A DNA stretch of 64,000 bases from Lachnospiraceae bacterium UBA7589 (GTDB lineage: Bacteria; Bacillota; Clostridia; Lachnospirales; Lachnospiraceae). The translations under genes and the position numbers were made by a program. The stretch covers positions 1 to 64,000 of the forward strand of contig DLKL01000025.1 of NCBI GenBank assembly GCA_002476495.1. Direction: 5' to 3'. Below, one piece after another: positions 1-8,512 of this stretch (positions within the stretch are counted from its first letter, which is position 1; every line of letters begins with the position of its first letter). The notes below the pieces were generated by a model. The model made no database searches. It was given only the letters and a program-made list of their open reading frames with translations, and was not told where the DNA came from.

Positions 1-2
1 AG

Positions 3-50
3 GAAGAAATAAGCCAGGTTATAGATAATCTGGAGGAAGAAAATATATAA
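3..50 (+). CDS. 3' end of an upstream gene (partial)
   Basis: An open frame enters from the left edge and ends at a TAA at 48-50. The visible C-terminal residues are EEISQVIDNLEEENI, an acidic helical tail. Too little is visible to name the protein. The frame choice rests only on its being open to the edge and ending just before the next gene, so this is a tentative call. Confidence 0.4.
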   Translation, partial: EEISQVIDNLEEENI

Positions 51-111
51 AATAATTCTTTATGATTTTATCATGGCATATACTGTTATAAGTTTGTTTC
101 AGAGGCACAAA

Positions 112-246
112 ATGAGAGCTTTAATCGGATATGCCATGTTATTCATAGCAATAGGCATCATTATCTCTTACTTTATAAGCGGATTTGCAGAATTTCTATT
201 TATAATAGTTATGTTAATCGGAGCCTATTGCCTTTTGTGTAACTAA
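112..246 (+). CDS. Tiny hydrophobic protein, two membrane segments
   Basis: A 44-residue frame starts at ATG 112 behind an AGAGG ribosome binding site and ends at TAA 244-246. It is almost entirely hydrophobic: one segment spans about residues 3-21 and a second about 25-42, separated by a short SGFAE turn, so two membrane passes are predicted. The same frame could begin at ATG 73 (57 aa), but no ribosome binding site precedes that codon. It lies 24 bases before the DHH phosphoesterase and is probably cotranscribed with it. I do not recognise the family. It could be a small membrane-embedded regulator, but no function is visible. Confidence 0.5.
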   Translation: MRALIGYAMLFIAIGIIISYFISGFAEFLFIIVMLIGAYCLLCN

Positions 247-270
247 TATAACAGGGATAAAGAGGACAAC

Positions 271-1257
271 ATGGATACAAATAATATTAAGAATCTGGTC
301 GATTTGCTGAGGAAAGGAAAAAGAGTATTTATTCAGACACATAATTTTCCGGATCCTGATGCCATTGCCAGTGCGTTTGGTCTGCAACAGTTTTTGTATA
401 CTTACGATATTGATTCTACAATATGCTATGTGGGTAGTATTGACAGGTTTAATACGAGAAAAATGATGGATACATTTGGCATACAGATACATTCCTATGA
501 TGAAATAACCGATATGTGTCAGGATGATTATATTGTACATATAGACTGCCAGAAGCCTAATGCGAATACTACAGATTTACCGGGAAATGAGGTTGCCTGC
601 ATTGATCATCATCCTGTATTCGTTAAGGAAGAGGGATATAAATATACCGACATCAGAATAGTTGGAGCCTGTGCAAGTATAATTGCGGATTATTATAGCT
701 CCACAGACACACCTGTTTCTATTAATGTGGCAACAGCACTGGCCTATGGAATTAAGATGGATACAGATAATCTTATCAGAGGGACAACACCTCTTGATAT
801 GGATATGCTTACATATGTATACAAACATGCCGATCTTGAAATGCTTAACAGTATGTATAGCTCTGCTATTGAATTTCAGGACTTGAAGGCATATGGTGCA
901 GCCATAGAGAATATTGATGTTTATGATTATGTGGGATTTACATATATTCCATTTGAATGCCCCAGCTCTCTTGTGGCTATAATATCTGATTTTATTTTGT
1001 CCCTGGATGTAGTCGATGTGTCTGTGGTATATTCTATTAACTCTGACGGGATAAAGTTTTCTGTAAGAAGTGAAAGAAGTGATATAGATGCAGGCAAGCT
1101 TATTTACAATGCACTTAACGGTATAGGAACCGGAGGGGGACATGCTGTTATGGCTGGTGGATTTATAAGTCAGGAGCAGGTAGAGAAAATGGGAGGACAT
1201 TTTGATATAAGGATAAAAGAGTTGTTTATTACTGCTCTTAAGAAAATGCTACAATAA
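271..1257 (+). CDS. DHH/DHHA1 family phosphoesterase (NrnA-like)
   Basis: This 328-residue protein has the architecture of bacterial DHH phosphoesterases, metal-dependent enzymes that degrade short oligonucleotides or related phosphodiester and phosphomonoester substrates. Motifs seen are H24-N-F-P-D28-P-D30 near the N-terminus, an Asp in VHIDCQ near residue 92, the signature D112-H113-H114, and a C-terminal DHHA1 glycine-rich motif (GTGGGH, about 285-290). A second, more typical NrnA-like paralogue sits at 52619, so the two may have divided roles. The start is ATG 271 behind AGAGGAC. It is followed closely by a small alarmone synthetase and a flavin reductase-like gene in what looks like one unit. 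The exact substrate (nanoRNA, pAp, or another nucleotide) cannot be read from sequence. Confidence 0.85.
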   Translation: MDTNNIKNLVDLLRKGKRVFIQTHNFPDPDAIASAFGLQQFLYTYDIDSTICYVGSIDRFNTRKMMDTFGIQIHSYDEITDMCQDDYIVHIDCQKPNANTTDLPGNEVACIDHHPVFVKEEGYKYTDIRIVGACASIIADYYSSTDTPVSINVATALAYGIKMDTDNLIRGTTPLDMDMLTYVYKHADLEMLNSMYSSAIEFQDLKAYGAAIENIDVYDYVGFTYIPFECPSSLVAIISDFILSLDVVDVSVVYSINSDGIKFSVRSERSDIDAGKLIYNALNGIGTGGGHAVMAGGFISQEQVEKMGGHFDIRIKELFITALKKMLQ

Positions 1258-1276
1258 ATGTATAGGGGTGGTTACA

Positions 1277-1942
1277 ATGAATACTGAAGCAGATATGAGC
1301 TTAGAGGTATTAATGAATTCGGAAAATCCTGAAAAGGTTTTAAATAATATGCAGCCTTTTGTAGTACTTATGATGTACTATGAATGTGCACTTATGGAGA
1401 TAGAAACAAAGCTTAAAGTATTGAATACAGAATTTACTCTTCAACATCAGAGAAATCCATTTGAATCAATAAAGTCCAGACTTAAGCGGCCTATGAGTAT
1501 ATTAGAAAAAATGCATAAGAAGGGGCTTGATATAACCATAGAAAACATAGAAAATAATCTTACTGATATAGCGGGAATCCGGGTGATATGCTCTTTTCCC
1601 GAAGATATTTATGTGGTTTCGGAGCTCCTTACAAAGCAGGACGATATAAAGGTTGTATGCGTAAAGGATTACATAAGAAATCCTAAGCCAAACGGATATA
1701 GGAGTCTCCACCTCATTGTTGAAGTACCTATTTTTCTTTCAAACGGAAAAAAATTTATGAAGGTTGAAGTACAGTTCCGTACCATAGCCATGGATTTCTG
1801 GGCAAGTCTTGACCACAAGCTGAAATACAAAAAGGATAATCTTAAGCATCCTGAGATTATTGCCCAGGAGTTAAAAAAATGTGCCGATATGAGTACAGCT
1901 ATGGATTACAAAATGCAGGAAATAAGAAATATGCTTGAATAA
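1277..1942 (+). CDS. Small alarmone synthetase, GTP pyrophosphokinase (RelQ/YjbM-type)
   Basis: The product is a single-domain RelA/SpoT synthetase of 221 residues that would transfer pyrophosphate from ATP to GDP or GTP to make (p)ppGpp. The synthetase hallmarks are visible: the NLTDIAGIRV strand, Y141-R-S-L-H145, and E164-V-Q-F-R-T169. There is no hydrolase HD domain and no TGS or ACT domain, so it is a synthetase-only protein of the SAS class rather than a full-length Rel. ATG 1277 is preferred over an in-frame GTG at 1268, because AGGGGTGG sits at the right distance from the ATG. It follows the DHH phosphoesterase by 19 bases, which suggests co-expression. Confidence 0.85.
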   Translation: MNTEADMSLEVLMNSENPEKVLNNMQPFVVLMMYYECALMEIETKLKVLNTEFTLQHQRNPFESIKSRLKRPMSILEKMHKKGLDITIENIENNLTDIAGIRVICSFPEDIYVVSELLTKQDDIKVVCVKDYIRNPKPNGYRSLHLIVEVPIFLSNGKKFMKVEVQFRTIAMDFWASLDHKLKYKKDNLKHPEIIAQELKKCADMSTAMDYKMQEIRNMLE

Positions 1943-1958
1943 AGACCGGAGGTAGATT

Positions 1959-2525
1959 ATGTCAAAACAGGTATGGAAACCCGGGAATATGCTATATCCC
2001 GTGCCCGCTGTTATGGTTACCGTAGGTGACGGAAAACAAAAGGATAATATTATTACGATTGCATGGACAGGAACAATTAATTCCGATCCGCCAATGGTTT
2101 CAATTTCAGTCAGGAAATCCAGATACTCACATGAGCTTCTTATGGCAAACGGAGAATTTGCAATTAATCTTGTAACAAGGGAACTGACCTATGCCATGGA
2201 TTATTGCGGAGTAAAGACAGGAAGGGATATGGATAAGTTTGAGGCTGTAAATGTAACAAGAGGCAAAGCCTCAAGGATTAATGTCCCTATTATTGAAGAA
2301 AGCCCCTTATGTATTGAATGCAAGGTGGATAAAATTATTGAGCTGGGAAGCCATGATATGTTTATAGCAAATGTAGTAGCCGTATTGGCCGATGAAAGAT
2401 ACATGGATAATAAAGGTAAGTTTGATCTGAATAAGGCCGGATTGATATCTTATTCTCATGGTGAATATTATACACTTGGAAGCAGAATAGGAAAATTCGG
2501 ATACAGTGTAAAGAAGAAAAAATAA
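1959..2525 (+). CDS. Flavin reductase-like FMN-binding protein
   Basis: A 188-residue protein of the FMN-binding split-barrel type (flavin reductase-like domain family). The N-terminal PVPAVMVTVGD and the stretch NIITIAWTGTINSDPPMVSI match the usual opening of this domain, in which the flavin phosphate is bound. A later segment (EFAINLVTRELTYAMDYCG) is also typical. Such proteins reduce flavins with NAD(P)H or act as small flavoproteins; which partner it serves is unknown. A good ribosome binding site (GGAGG) precedes ATG 1959. It ends the first gene group, since a new promoter begins right after its stop codon. Confidence 0.8.
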   Translation: MSKQVWKPGNMLYPVPAVMVTVGDGKQKDNIITIAWTGTINSDPPMVSISVRKSRYSHELLMANGEFAINLVTRELTYAMDYCGVKTGRDMDKFEAVNVTRGKASRINVPIIEESPLCIECKVDKIIELGSHDMFIANVVAVLADERYMDNKGKFDLNKAGLISYSHGEYYTLGSRIGKFGYSVKKKK

Positions 2526-2554
2526 TTGACATACAAAGAGATAATTTATATTAT
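2526..2554 (+). promoter_or_regulatory. Sigma-A-type promoter for comM-dprA-topA
   Basis: A perfect -35 TTGACA (2526-2531) is separated by 17 bases from -10 TATTAT (2549-2554, one mismatch). It lies directly after the stop codon of the flavin reductase-like gene and 44 bases before comM, so the comM group can be transcribed independently. Confidence 0.75.
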
Positions 2555-2568
2555 ATCTATGTGGTCTG

Positions 2569-2592
2569 CTCCTTTTTGAGGTAGAAAAGGAG
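2569..2592 (+). promoter_or_regulatory. Leader hairpin that can mask the comM ribosome binding site
   Basis: CTCCTTTT (2569-2576) is perfectly complementary to AAAAGGAG (2585-2592), with an 8-base loop. The 3' arm is the ribosome binding site of comM (ATG at 2598). If the stem forms, translation initiation would be blocked. This is seen directly as complementarity; a regulatory role is inferred. Confidence 0.5.
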
Positions 2593-2597
2593 AAAAA

Positions 2598-4124
2598 ATG
2601 TTTAATAAGGTTTACAGTGGTGCTGTCCTTGGTGTGGATGGCACCATAATAAGTGTTGAGTCTGATGTAAATGATGGACTTCCCACATTCACCATGGTCG
2701 GTTATCTGTCCTCATCTGTAAGGGAGGCCGGCGAGAGGGTAAGAACGGCACTTAAAAATTCTGGGTATAATATGCCTCCAAAACGCATAACAATCAATTT
2801 ATCCCCTGCAAATATTAAGAAAGAGGGCTCGGGCTTTGATGCAGCCATTGCCATGTCAATCATTTTGTCCATGGGAGTTAAACCCTGTATAAATATGGAA
2901 GAAACGTTAATAGTAGGAGAACTTAGCCTGGACGGTACAGTTAAACCGGTTACGGGAATATTACCGATGGTTCACCACGCCGGTGTACAAGGCTTCAAAA
3001 GATGCATAGTTCCTTATGAAAACAGGTATGAGGCGGGTATTGTAAAGAATGTGCAGGTTATAGGTGTAAGGACACTAAGAGAGATGGCAGATTATATTAA
3101 GGGCATAAGTAATCTCCCGGAATGCAGGAATGATTCTTTTTCAAAGGATACCTTTTACCCTGATACAAAAAAGGAAGATTTTTCAGATATAAGAGGGCAG
3201 GAGATTGCAAAAAGGGGTCTGGAAATAGGTGCGGCAGGCTTTCACAATATTATTATGACCGGTGCACCGGGTGGCGGTAAGTCCATGATGGCAAGAAGAA
3301 TTTCTACAATTTTGCCACCGCTAAGCTTTGATGAATGTATGGAGGTTACAAAAATATATAGCATAAGCGGACTTATCGGGGATGGGGAAGCCTTAATTAG
3401 TCAACGCCCATTTAGAAATCCTCATCATACAATATCGGTACATGGTTTAGCAGGAGGAGGAGTTAATCCAAAGCCGGGTGAAATAAGTCTTGCCCATAAG
3501 GGTGTGCTTTTCCTTGATGAGCTTCCTGAATTTAAAAGAAATTCACTTGAAATTATGAGGCAGCCCATGGAGGACAGAAAAATTACCATATCCAGGGTTG
3601 GATGTTCCTATGTTTTTCCCGCGGATTTCATGTTGGTTGCAACGATGAATTCCTGTCCCTGCGGGCATTTTCCCAATATGAAAAGATGTAAATGTACATC
3701 AGCACAGATTAAGAATTATCAAAACAGAATAAGTGGGCCTTTGATGGACAGAATAGACATTAATCTGGTGATAAAGCCGGTTTTGTATGAAGATTTGTTT
3801 GAAAGAGGCGAGGGAGAATCGTCAAAGGATATACGAGAAAGGGTAAACAGGGCAGCACTAATTCAGAAGCAACGTTACAGGGAAGAAAAAATAAGTTTTA
3901 ATTCTCAGCTGGATGGGGACTTGATAAAAAAATATGCCGTACTTACCACTGAAGCCCAGAACCTGCTGGAAAGTATATTTTCGAAGGGCGATTTAAGCGT
4001 AAGAGGAACATATAGAATAATCAGGCTTGCAAGAACCATTGCCGATCTTTGTGAAAGTTCAAAAATCGAAAGTATACATCTTAAGGAAGCGGTATTTTAC
4101 CGGAACAAAGAATTGTTAAAATAA
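2598..4124 (+). CDS. comM: ComM/YifB family AAA+ ATPase (Mg-chelatase-like)
   Basis: This 508-residue protein matches the YifB/ComM family. The N-terminal third is the Lon-protease-like ChlI domain (opening FNKVYSGAVLGVDG, with FTMVGYLSSSVREAGERV). It is followed by an AAA+ core with Walker A G222-APGGGKS and a Walker B-like stretch GVLFLDELPEF, then the C-terminal Mg-chelatase domain (SVRGTYRIIRLARTIADL). In naturally transformable bacteria ComM is a hexameric helicase that promotes branch migration during integration of taken-up DNA. It directly precedes dprA, another transformation gene, which supports a recombination role. It has its own promoter at 2526 and a leader hairpin that may control translation. 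Length is normal for the family. Confidence 0.92.
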   Translation: MFNKVYSGAVLGVDGTIISVESDVNDGLPTFTMVGYLSSSVREAGERVRTALKNSGYNMPPKRITINLSPANIKKEGSGFDAAIAMSIILSMGVKPCINMEETLIVGELSLDGTVKPVTGILPMVHHAGVQGFKRCIVPYENRYEAGIVKNVQVIGVRTLREMADYIKGISNLPECRNDSFSKDTFYPDTKKEDFSDIRGQEIAKRGLEIGAAGFHNIIMTGAPGGGKSMMARRISTILPPLSFDECMEVTKIYSISGLIGDGEALISQRPFRNPHHTISVHGLAGGGVNPKPGEISLAHKGVLFLDELPEFKRNSLEIMRQPMEDRKITISRVGCSYVFPADFMLVATMNSCPCGHFPNMKRCKCTSAQIKNYQNRISGPLMDRIDINLVIKPVLYEDLFERGEGESSKDIRERVNRAALIQKQRYREEKISFNSQLDGDLIKKYAVLTTEAQNLLESIFSKGDLSVRGTYRIIRLARTIADLCESSKIESIHLKEAVFYRNKELLK

Positions 4125-4141
4125 AAGGGAGGAATAATTCT

Positions 4142-5269
4142 ATGGATGAAAAAATACTGTGGCTGTGGCTTAACAACATAAAACATATTGGAAATATTAC
4201 TATAATGAAGCTGCTTAAGGAATTTGGAACACCTGGAAATATATTTGAGGCTCCGGTGTCTTTGCTGGAAAAAATCATGAGTATAAGACAGATTACTGAA
4301 TTCAAAAAAGCAAAAAAATCACAAAAGGTATATGAAATTAATCATGAAATGAATGAACACAGTATAAAATATATATATCCAACCCATAGGGATTATCCGG
4401 CTAAGCTGTTAAATATATATAATCCGCCTTCAATATTATATATAAGGGGTAACTTCGATAAAAGCTTAAATTTTCACAATATGAATATAGCCATTGTAGG
4501 CTCAAGAACTCCCAGTGCCTATGGAAGGGAAATGGCAGGAAAGTTTGCCGCAGAGCTTGGAAAAAGGAAGATAAATATTATAAGCGGTCTTGCCATCGGA
4601 ATAGACGGAGAAGCCCATAAGGGTGCATTGGGGGTTGACGGATATACACTTGGAATTTTGGGATCGGGTATAGATGTAATATATCCGAGAGACAATATTG
4701 AATTATTTCAGCAAATGACAGAAAGAGGGTGCGTCATTTCGGAATATGGCCTTGGAGTACAGCCGGTACCAGGTAATTTTCCTATGAGAAACAGATTAAT
4801 AAGTGGATTGTGCGATGGCGTGCTTGTGGTGGAGGCAAGGAAGAAAAGCGGCTCTCTTATAACGGCTGATTACGCAATTGACCAGGGAAAACAGATTTAT
4901 GCAATACCGGGAAAACTTATGGATATTAATTCTGAGGGTACAAACAATCTGATTAAAAATGGAGCTTTTCTTGTTACCTCCTACAAGGATATAATGTTTG
5001 ATCTGACCGGAGATGAGAAATATAATACCATAGATATAGAAAATAAAAGCATGGAGGATATAATGGATATAGGTTATGTAAATAAAAATTCCCTTGCACC
5101 CTTAGAAAAAATGGTGTATAGTTGTCTGAGTTTGGAACCTACTTATATTGATGATATTATTCAGTCAATAGGAGTAGGGGTTACAAAGGCAATAAGCGTG
5201 CTTTATACTATGGAAGAAAGAGGAATAATAAAACAGCCTGTAAAGGGTTATTATATTATATCGGCTTAG
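4142..5269 (+). CDS. dprA: DNA-processing protein DprA (Smf)
   Basis: A 375-residue DprA that binds incoming single-stranded DNA and loads RecA during transformation. The Rossmann-like core is evident: IVGSRTPSAYGREMA begins near residue 118, followed by IISGLAIGIDGEAHKGAL and TLGILGSGIDVIYPRDN, and later the GSLITADYAIDQG segment. The N-terminal region is the helix-rich SAM-like domain, and the last 60 or so residues resemble the winged-helix tail found in many DprA proteins. ATG 4142 follows GGGAGG. It sits 17 bases after comM and 36 before topA, an order (comM-dprA-topA) common in Firmicutes. Competence structural genes are not in this window. Confidence 0.95.
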   Translation: MDEKILWLWLNNIKHIGNITIMKLLKEFGTPGNIFEAPVSLLEKIMSIRQITEFKKAKKSQKVYEINHEMNEHSIKYIYPTHRDYPAKLLNIYNPPSILYIRGNFDKSLNFHNMNIAIVGSRTPSAYGREMAGKFAAELGKRKINIISGLAIGIDGEAHKGALGVDGYTLGILGSGIDVIYPRDNIELFQQMTERGCVISEYGLGVQPVPGNFPMRNRLISGLCDGVLVVEARKKSGSLITADYAIDQGKQIYAIPGKLMDINSEGTNNLIKNGAFLVTSYKDIMFDLTGDEKYNTIDIENKSMEDIMDIGYVNKNSLAPLEKMVYSCLSLEPTYIDDIIQSIGVGVTKAISVLYTMEERGIIKQPVKGYYIISA

Positions 5270-5305
5270 GATTTTTGTTCTTATGTAGAAGGAGTAATTT
5301 AAAAT

Positions 5306-7360
5306 ATGGCTAAGAATCTGGTGATTGTGGAGTCCCCTGCGAAAGCAAAGACAATTAAAAAATTTCTTGGAGCAAATTATGAAGTTATTGCCTCCAACGG
5401 ACATGTGAGGGATTTGCCCAAAAGTACCATGGGTATAGATATTGAGAATGATTATGAACCCAGATATATCACAATAAGGGGCAAAGGAGAATTGCTTGCC
5501 GAGCTCAGAAAAGCAGTGAAGAAAGCTGAAAAAATATATCTTGCAACTGACCCTGACCGTGAGGGAGAGGCCATATCATATCATCTGTCAGTGGCCTTGA
5601 AGCTGGAGAATAAAAAATATAAGAGAATAACCTTTAATGAGATAACAAAGAATGCTGTTAAGAATTCGATAAAAAATGCAAGGGAAATAGATATGAATCT
5701 CGTAGATGCACAGCAGGCAAGAAGGGTACTTGACAGAATGGTAGGTTATTCCATATCACCGTTGCTGTGGGAAAAAATTAAAAGAGGCTTAAGCGCAGGA
5801 AGAGTCCAGTCTGTTGCATTAAAACTGATATGTGACAGGGAAGAGGAAATTAATTCCTTTATACCTGAGGAATATTGGAGTCTGGATGCAATGCTTTCGG
5901 GCAATAAGGGACTAAAGCCGGTAAAATTCCATTATATTAAGGACAGGCTTACCAGGACTGAGGCTGATGATATAATCAGTAATACAAAGGGACAGGAATT
6001 TTTTGTGGAATCTGTGAAGGTGTCCGATAAAATAAAAAAAACACCGGTTCCGTTTACAACAAGTACCATGCAGCAGGAAGCGGGGAAAAAGCTTAATTTT
6101 GCTACAAGCAAGACTATGAGAATTGCCCAGCAGTTATATGAAGGTGTAGATATAAAGGGTAAGGGAGATATAGGTCTCATAACATATCTCAGAACAGATT
6201 CTATCCGTGTTTCAGAGGAGGCAGATAAAAATGCCAAGGAATATATCAAAGAAAAATACGGTGAAAAATATGTAACGGATGTAAAGGTTACAGCTACCGG
6301 GAAAAAGATACAGGATGCCCATGAAGCAATACGACCTACTCATATTGAACTGACTCCCGGTGATATAAAGGATAAGGTATCAAGAGACCAGTTCAGACTA
6401 TATCAGCTCATATATAACAGATTTATTGCCAGCAGAATGAGCAACGCCGTATATGAGACCAAGACAGTTACTGCGAGGGTCGGAGAATACAAATTCAAAG
6501 CATCATCCCAGAAGGTGGCATTTGAAGGCTTTTTAGCAATATATAATCCTGACGATGAAAAGGAAGAAAATAATCACCTGACCGGAATAAATGAAAATGC
6601 AAAGCTTGATTTTGAGGAGTATATATCAAAGCAGCATTTTACACAGCCTCCGGCACATTATACAGAAGCACTGCTTGTAAAAACCATGGAGGAGCTGGGA
6701 ATAGGAAGACCATCTACCTATGCGCCTACCATTTCAACAATAATTAACAGAAGATATGTGGTTAAGGAAAATAAAAATCTTTATGTTACCGAATTAGGAG
6801 AGGCAGTAAACCAGGTTATGACAAAGGCATTTCCTGAAATTGTAGATACAAGTTTTACAGCTAATATAGAGTCTTTGCTTGATATGATAGAAGAGGGAAA
6901 GATATACTGGAAGGTTGTAATCAGAAACTTTTATCCGGATTTGATGCTTGCTGTAGAGAATGCATCAAATGAGCTTGAGGACATTAAAATAGAGGATGAG
7001 CAGACGGATATAAGGTGTGAGCTTTGTGGAAGAATGATGGTGGTAAAGTATGGACCTCATGGTAAATTTCTGGCTTGCCCGGGTTTCCCTGAATGTAAAA
7101 ATACCAAGCCGCATTATGAAAAAACAGGCGTTCCGTGTCCGAAATGTGGTGGGGATATAGTACTTAGAAAGACAAAAAAAGGCAGAAAGTATTATGGCTG
7201 CATAAACAGTCCGGAATGTGACTTTATGTCCTGGGCAAAGCCTACAGAAAAGAGATGTCCTAATTGTGGAAGCTATATGGTTGAAAAAGGCAATCGGCTG
7301 CTGTGTGCCGGTGAGGGCTGTGGTTATTCCTGTGAAATAACAAAAGGACAGGAACAGTAA
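5306..7360 (+). CDS. topA: DNA topoisomerase I (type IA)
   Basis: A 684-residue topoisomerase I that relaxes negative supercoils through a transient tyrosine-DNA bond. The N-terminal TOPRIM domain begins LVIVESPAKAKTIKKFLG and carries the acidic DPDREGEAIS motif. The catalytic tyrosine is Y294 in YLRTDS. The C-terminal 110 residues hold three zinc-ribbon modules with CxxC pairs: CELCG with C-GFPEC, CPKCG with C-INSPEC, and CPNCG with C-AGEGC. The length is close to that of other Firmicute TopA proteins. It begins at ATG 5306 behind AAGGAG. In many Firmicutes topA is followed by codY before the flagellar genes; here flgB follows directly, across a terminator. Confidence 0.97.
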   Translation: MAKNLVIVESPAKAKTIKKFLGANYEVIASNGHVRDLPKSTMGIDIENDYEPRYITIRGKGELLAELRKAVKKAEKIYLATDPDREGEAISYHLSVALKLENKKYKRITFNEITKNAVKNSIKNAREIDMNLVDAQQARRVLDRMVGYSISPLLWEKIKRGLSAGRVQSVALKLICDREEEINSFIPEEYWSLDAMLSGNKGLKPVKFHYIKDRLTRTEADDIISNTKGQEFFVESVKVSDKIKKTPVPFTTSTMQQEAGKKLNFATSKTMRIAQQLYEGVDIKGKGDIGLITYLRTDSIRVSEEADKNAKEYIKEKYGEKYVTDVKVTATGKKIQDAHEAIRPTHIELTPGDIKDKVSRDQFRLYQLIYNRFIASRMSNAVYETKTVTARVGEYKFKASSQKVAFEGFLAIYNPDDEKEENNHLTGINENAKLDFEEYISKQHFTQPPAHYTEALLVKTMEELGIGRPSTYAPTISTIINRRYVVKENKNLYVTELGEAVNQVMTKAFPEIVDTSFTANIESLLDMIEEGKIYWKVVIRNFYPDLMLAVENASNELEDIKIEDEQTDIRCELCGRMMVVKYGPHGKFLACPGFPECKNTKPHYEKTGVPCPKCGGDIVLRKTKKGRKYYGCINSPECDFMSWAKPTEKRCPNCGSYMVEKGNRLLCAGEGCGYSCEITKGQEQ

Positions 7361-7407
7361 CCGAAAAATATATTTTTGTTGATGTAAGTCAAAAAATGTG
7401 GTACTAT

Positions 7408-7447
7408 AATTATCGTACATGGGTATATCCAGGTACGATAATTTTTT
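7408..7447 (+). terminator. Intrinsic terminator after topA
   Basis: AATTATCGTAC (7408-7418) pairs perfectly with GTACGATAATT (7433-7443), an 11-bp stem that runs into a T tract ending at 7447. It lies 47 bases after the topA stop and 176 before flgB, so it should separate the comM-dprA-topA unit from the flagellar cluster. A TATAAT at 7405-7410 touches the stem but has no good -35, so I do not call it a promoter. Confidence 0.8.
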
Positions 7448-7623
7448 GCTTTGAATAAGCATTTGATTTTATTTATGTATTGAGTTTGCATACCTGTGAA
7501 AAAGGAAGTTCCGGGTTATATATCTTAACGAAAGGATTTGTGATATAACATAGTGACCATTGGTATTTTTCAGTGGAGAATATAACACAAGTCCTTTTGG
7601 AGCGTTTTAAAGGAGGATATGAT
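7448..7623 (+). promoter_or_regulatory. Upstream region of the flagellar cluster, promoter not clearly visible
   Basis: This stretch must hold the promoter of flgB and the genes behind it. The best candidate is an extended -10, TGATATAAC (7541-7549), without a recognisable -35. I see no sigma-54 (GG-N10-GC) or clear sigma-28 site. A weak 6-bp hairpin (CCATTG with CAGTGG) follows it. The AGGAGG at 7611-7616 sets the flgB start. Confidence 0.3.
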
Positions 7624-8016
7624 TTGATTACATCAAACATCTATAATTATGTAAATATCTTAGACAAAGCCGCGGATGCATCCAATATGAGAAATGAGCT
7701 TATAAGCAATAATATTGCCAATGTAAGTACCCCGGGCTATAAGAGAAAAGATTTGAATTTTGAATCCATGCTTGTGGCAGAGCTTTCCGGAGATAATCTT
7801 AACAAGGCGGTTACAGAACTTAACAAGGATTTGTCTGTACTGGAGCCTAATGTGTATACGGATAATTCAAACCTTTCATACAGACTTGACGGTAATAATG
7901 TAGATATAGCCACTGAGGAAGCATATCTTGCAGAAAACCAGATAAAGTATCAGACATTGATTGATTTGATGAACCAGGAATTTTCACGTTATAAAACTGT
8001 TCTTGGCCAGTCATAA
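7624..8016 (+). CDS. flgB: Flagellar basal-body rod protein FlgB
   Basis: FlgB is a proximal rod subunit of the flagellar basal body, exported by the flagellar type III apparatus. The conserved N-terminal flagellar rod motif is present (NELISNNIANVSTPGYKRKDLNFE), as is the C-terminal helix (NQIKYQTLIDLMNQEFSRYK). I place the start at TTG 7624, seven bases after AGGAGG (7611-7616), giving 130 residues, the usual FlgB length. An in-frame GTG at 7573 would add 17 residues and has no ribosome binding site. It is the first gene of the fla/che cluster, 44 bases before flgC. Confidence 0.92.
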   Translation: MITSNIYNYVNILDKAADASNMRNELISNNIANVSTPGYKRKDLNFESMLVAELSGDNLNKAVTELNKDLSVLEPNVYTDNSNLSYRLDGNNVDIATEEAYLAENQIKYQTLIDLMNQEFSRYKTVLGQS

Positions 8017-8060
8017 TAAATTGGTTTAATATAGCATTTTAGTGATATAGGAGGGTACAT

Positions 8061-8501
8061 ATGGGAGTTTTTTCAGCAATGAATGTAGCTGCTACCGGAA
8101 TGACAGCTCAGCAGCTGAGAATGGATGTTATAGCTGAGAATATAGCAAATGCAAATACAACAAGGACAGAGAATGGAGAGGCATACAGAAGAAAAACTCT
8201 TATTTTTTCTGAAAAAAATACAACATCCTTTGATCATGTTCTTACAGGATATCTCAATCAATATGAACCTAACGGAGTGAGGGTAAGCAAAGTGATTGAG
8301 GATAATTCTGACTTGAGGCTGGTATATGAGCCGGACAATCCCGATGCGGATGAAAATGGCTATGTAGCATATCCAAATGTGGATACAGTTACGGAAATGA
8401 CCAATTTAATTGATTCAAGCAGGGCTTATGAGGCATCGGTAACATCCTTTAATGCAGCAAAGAGTATGGCAGTTAAGGGTCTTGAATTATTTAGCAGTTA
8501 G
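8061..8501 (+). CDS. flgC: Flagellar basal-body rod protein FlgC
   Basis: A 146-residue proximal rod protein. The N-terminus (SAMNVAATGMTAQQLRMDVIAENIANANT) carries the rod-family ANANT motif. The C-terminus (EMTNLIDSSRAYEASVTSFNAAKSM) forms the matching helix that packs with it in the rod. The conserved GV-V-KVIED segment and PDNPDADENGYVAYPNV lie between. Length and order (flgB-flgC-fliE) are standard. A strong ribosome binding site (AGGAGGG) precedes ATG 8061. Confidence 0.96.
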   Translation: MGVFSAMNVAATGMTAQQLRMDVIAENIANANTTRTENGEAYRRKTLIFSEKNTTSFDHVLTGYLNQYEPNGVRVSKVIEDNSDLRLVYEPDNPDADENGYVAYPNVDTVTEMTNLIDSSRAYEASVTSFNAAKSMAVKGLELFSS

Positions 8502-8512
8502 GAGAATAAAAT

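Noticed and set aside
577..1200. Long minus-strand frame inside the DHH gene
   Set aside because: Antisense shadow of a clear coding gene, with no ribosome binding site or recognisable domain.
7376..7410. TATAAT just before the topA terminator as a flagellar promoter
   Set aside because: No -35 at 16-18 bases; a transcript starting here would immediately enter the terminator.
7573..7623. N-terminal extension of FlgB from GTG 7573
   Set aside because: The AGGAGG lies inside the extension and points to TTG 7624; the extension does not look like FlgB.
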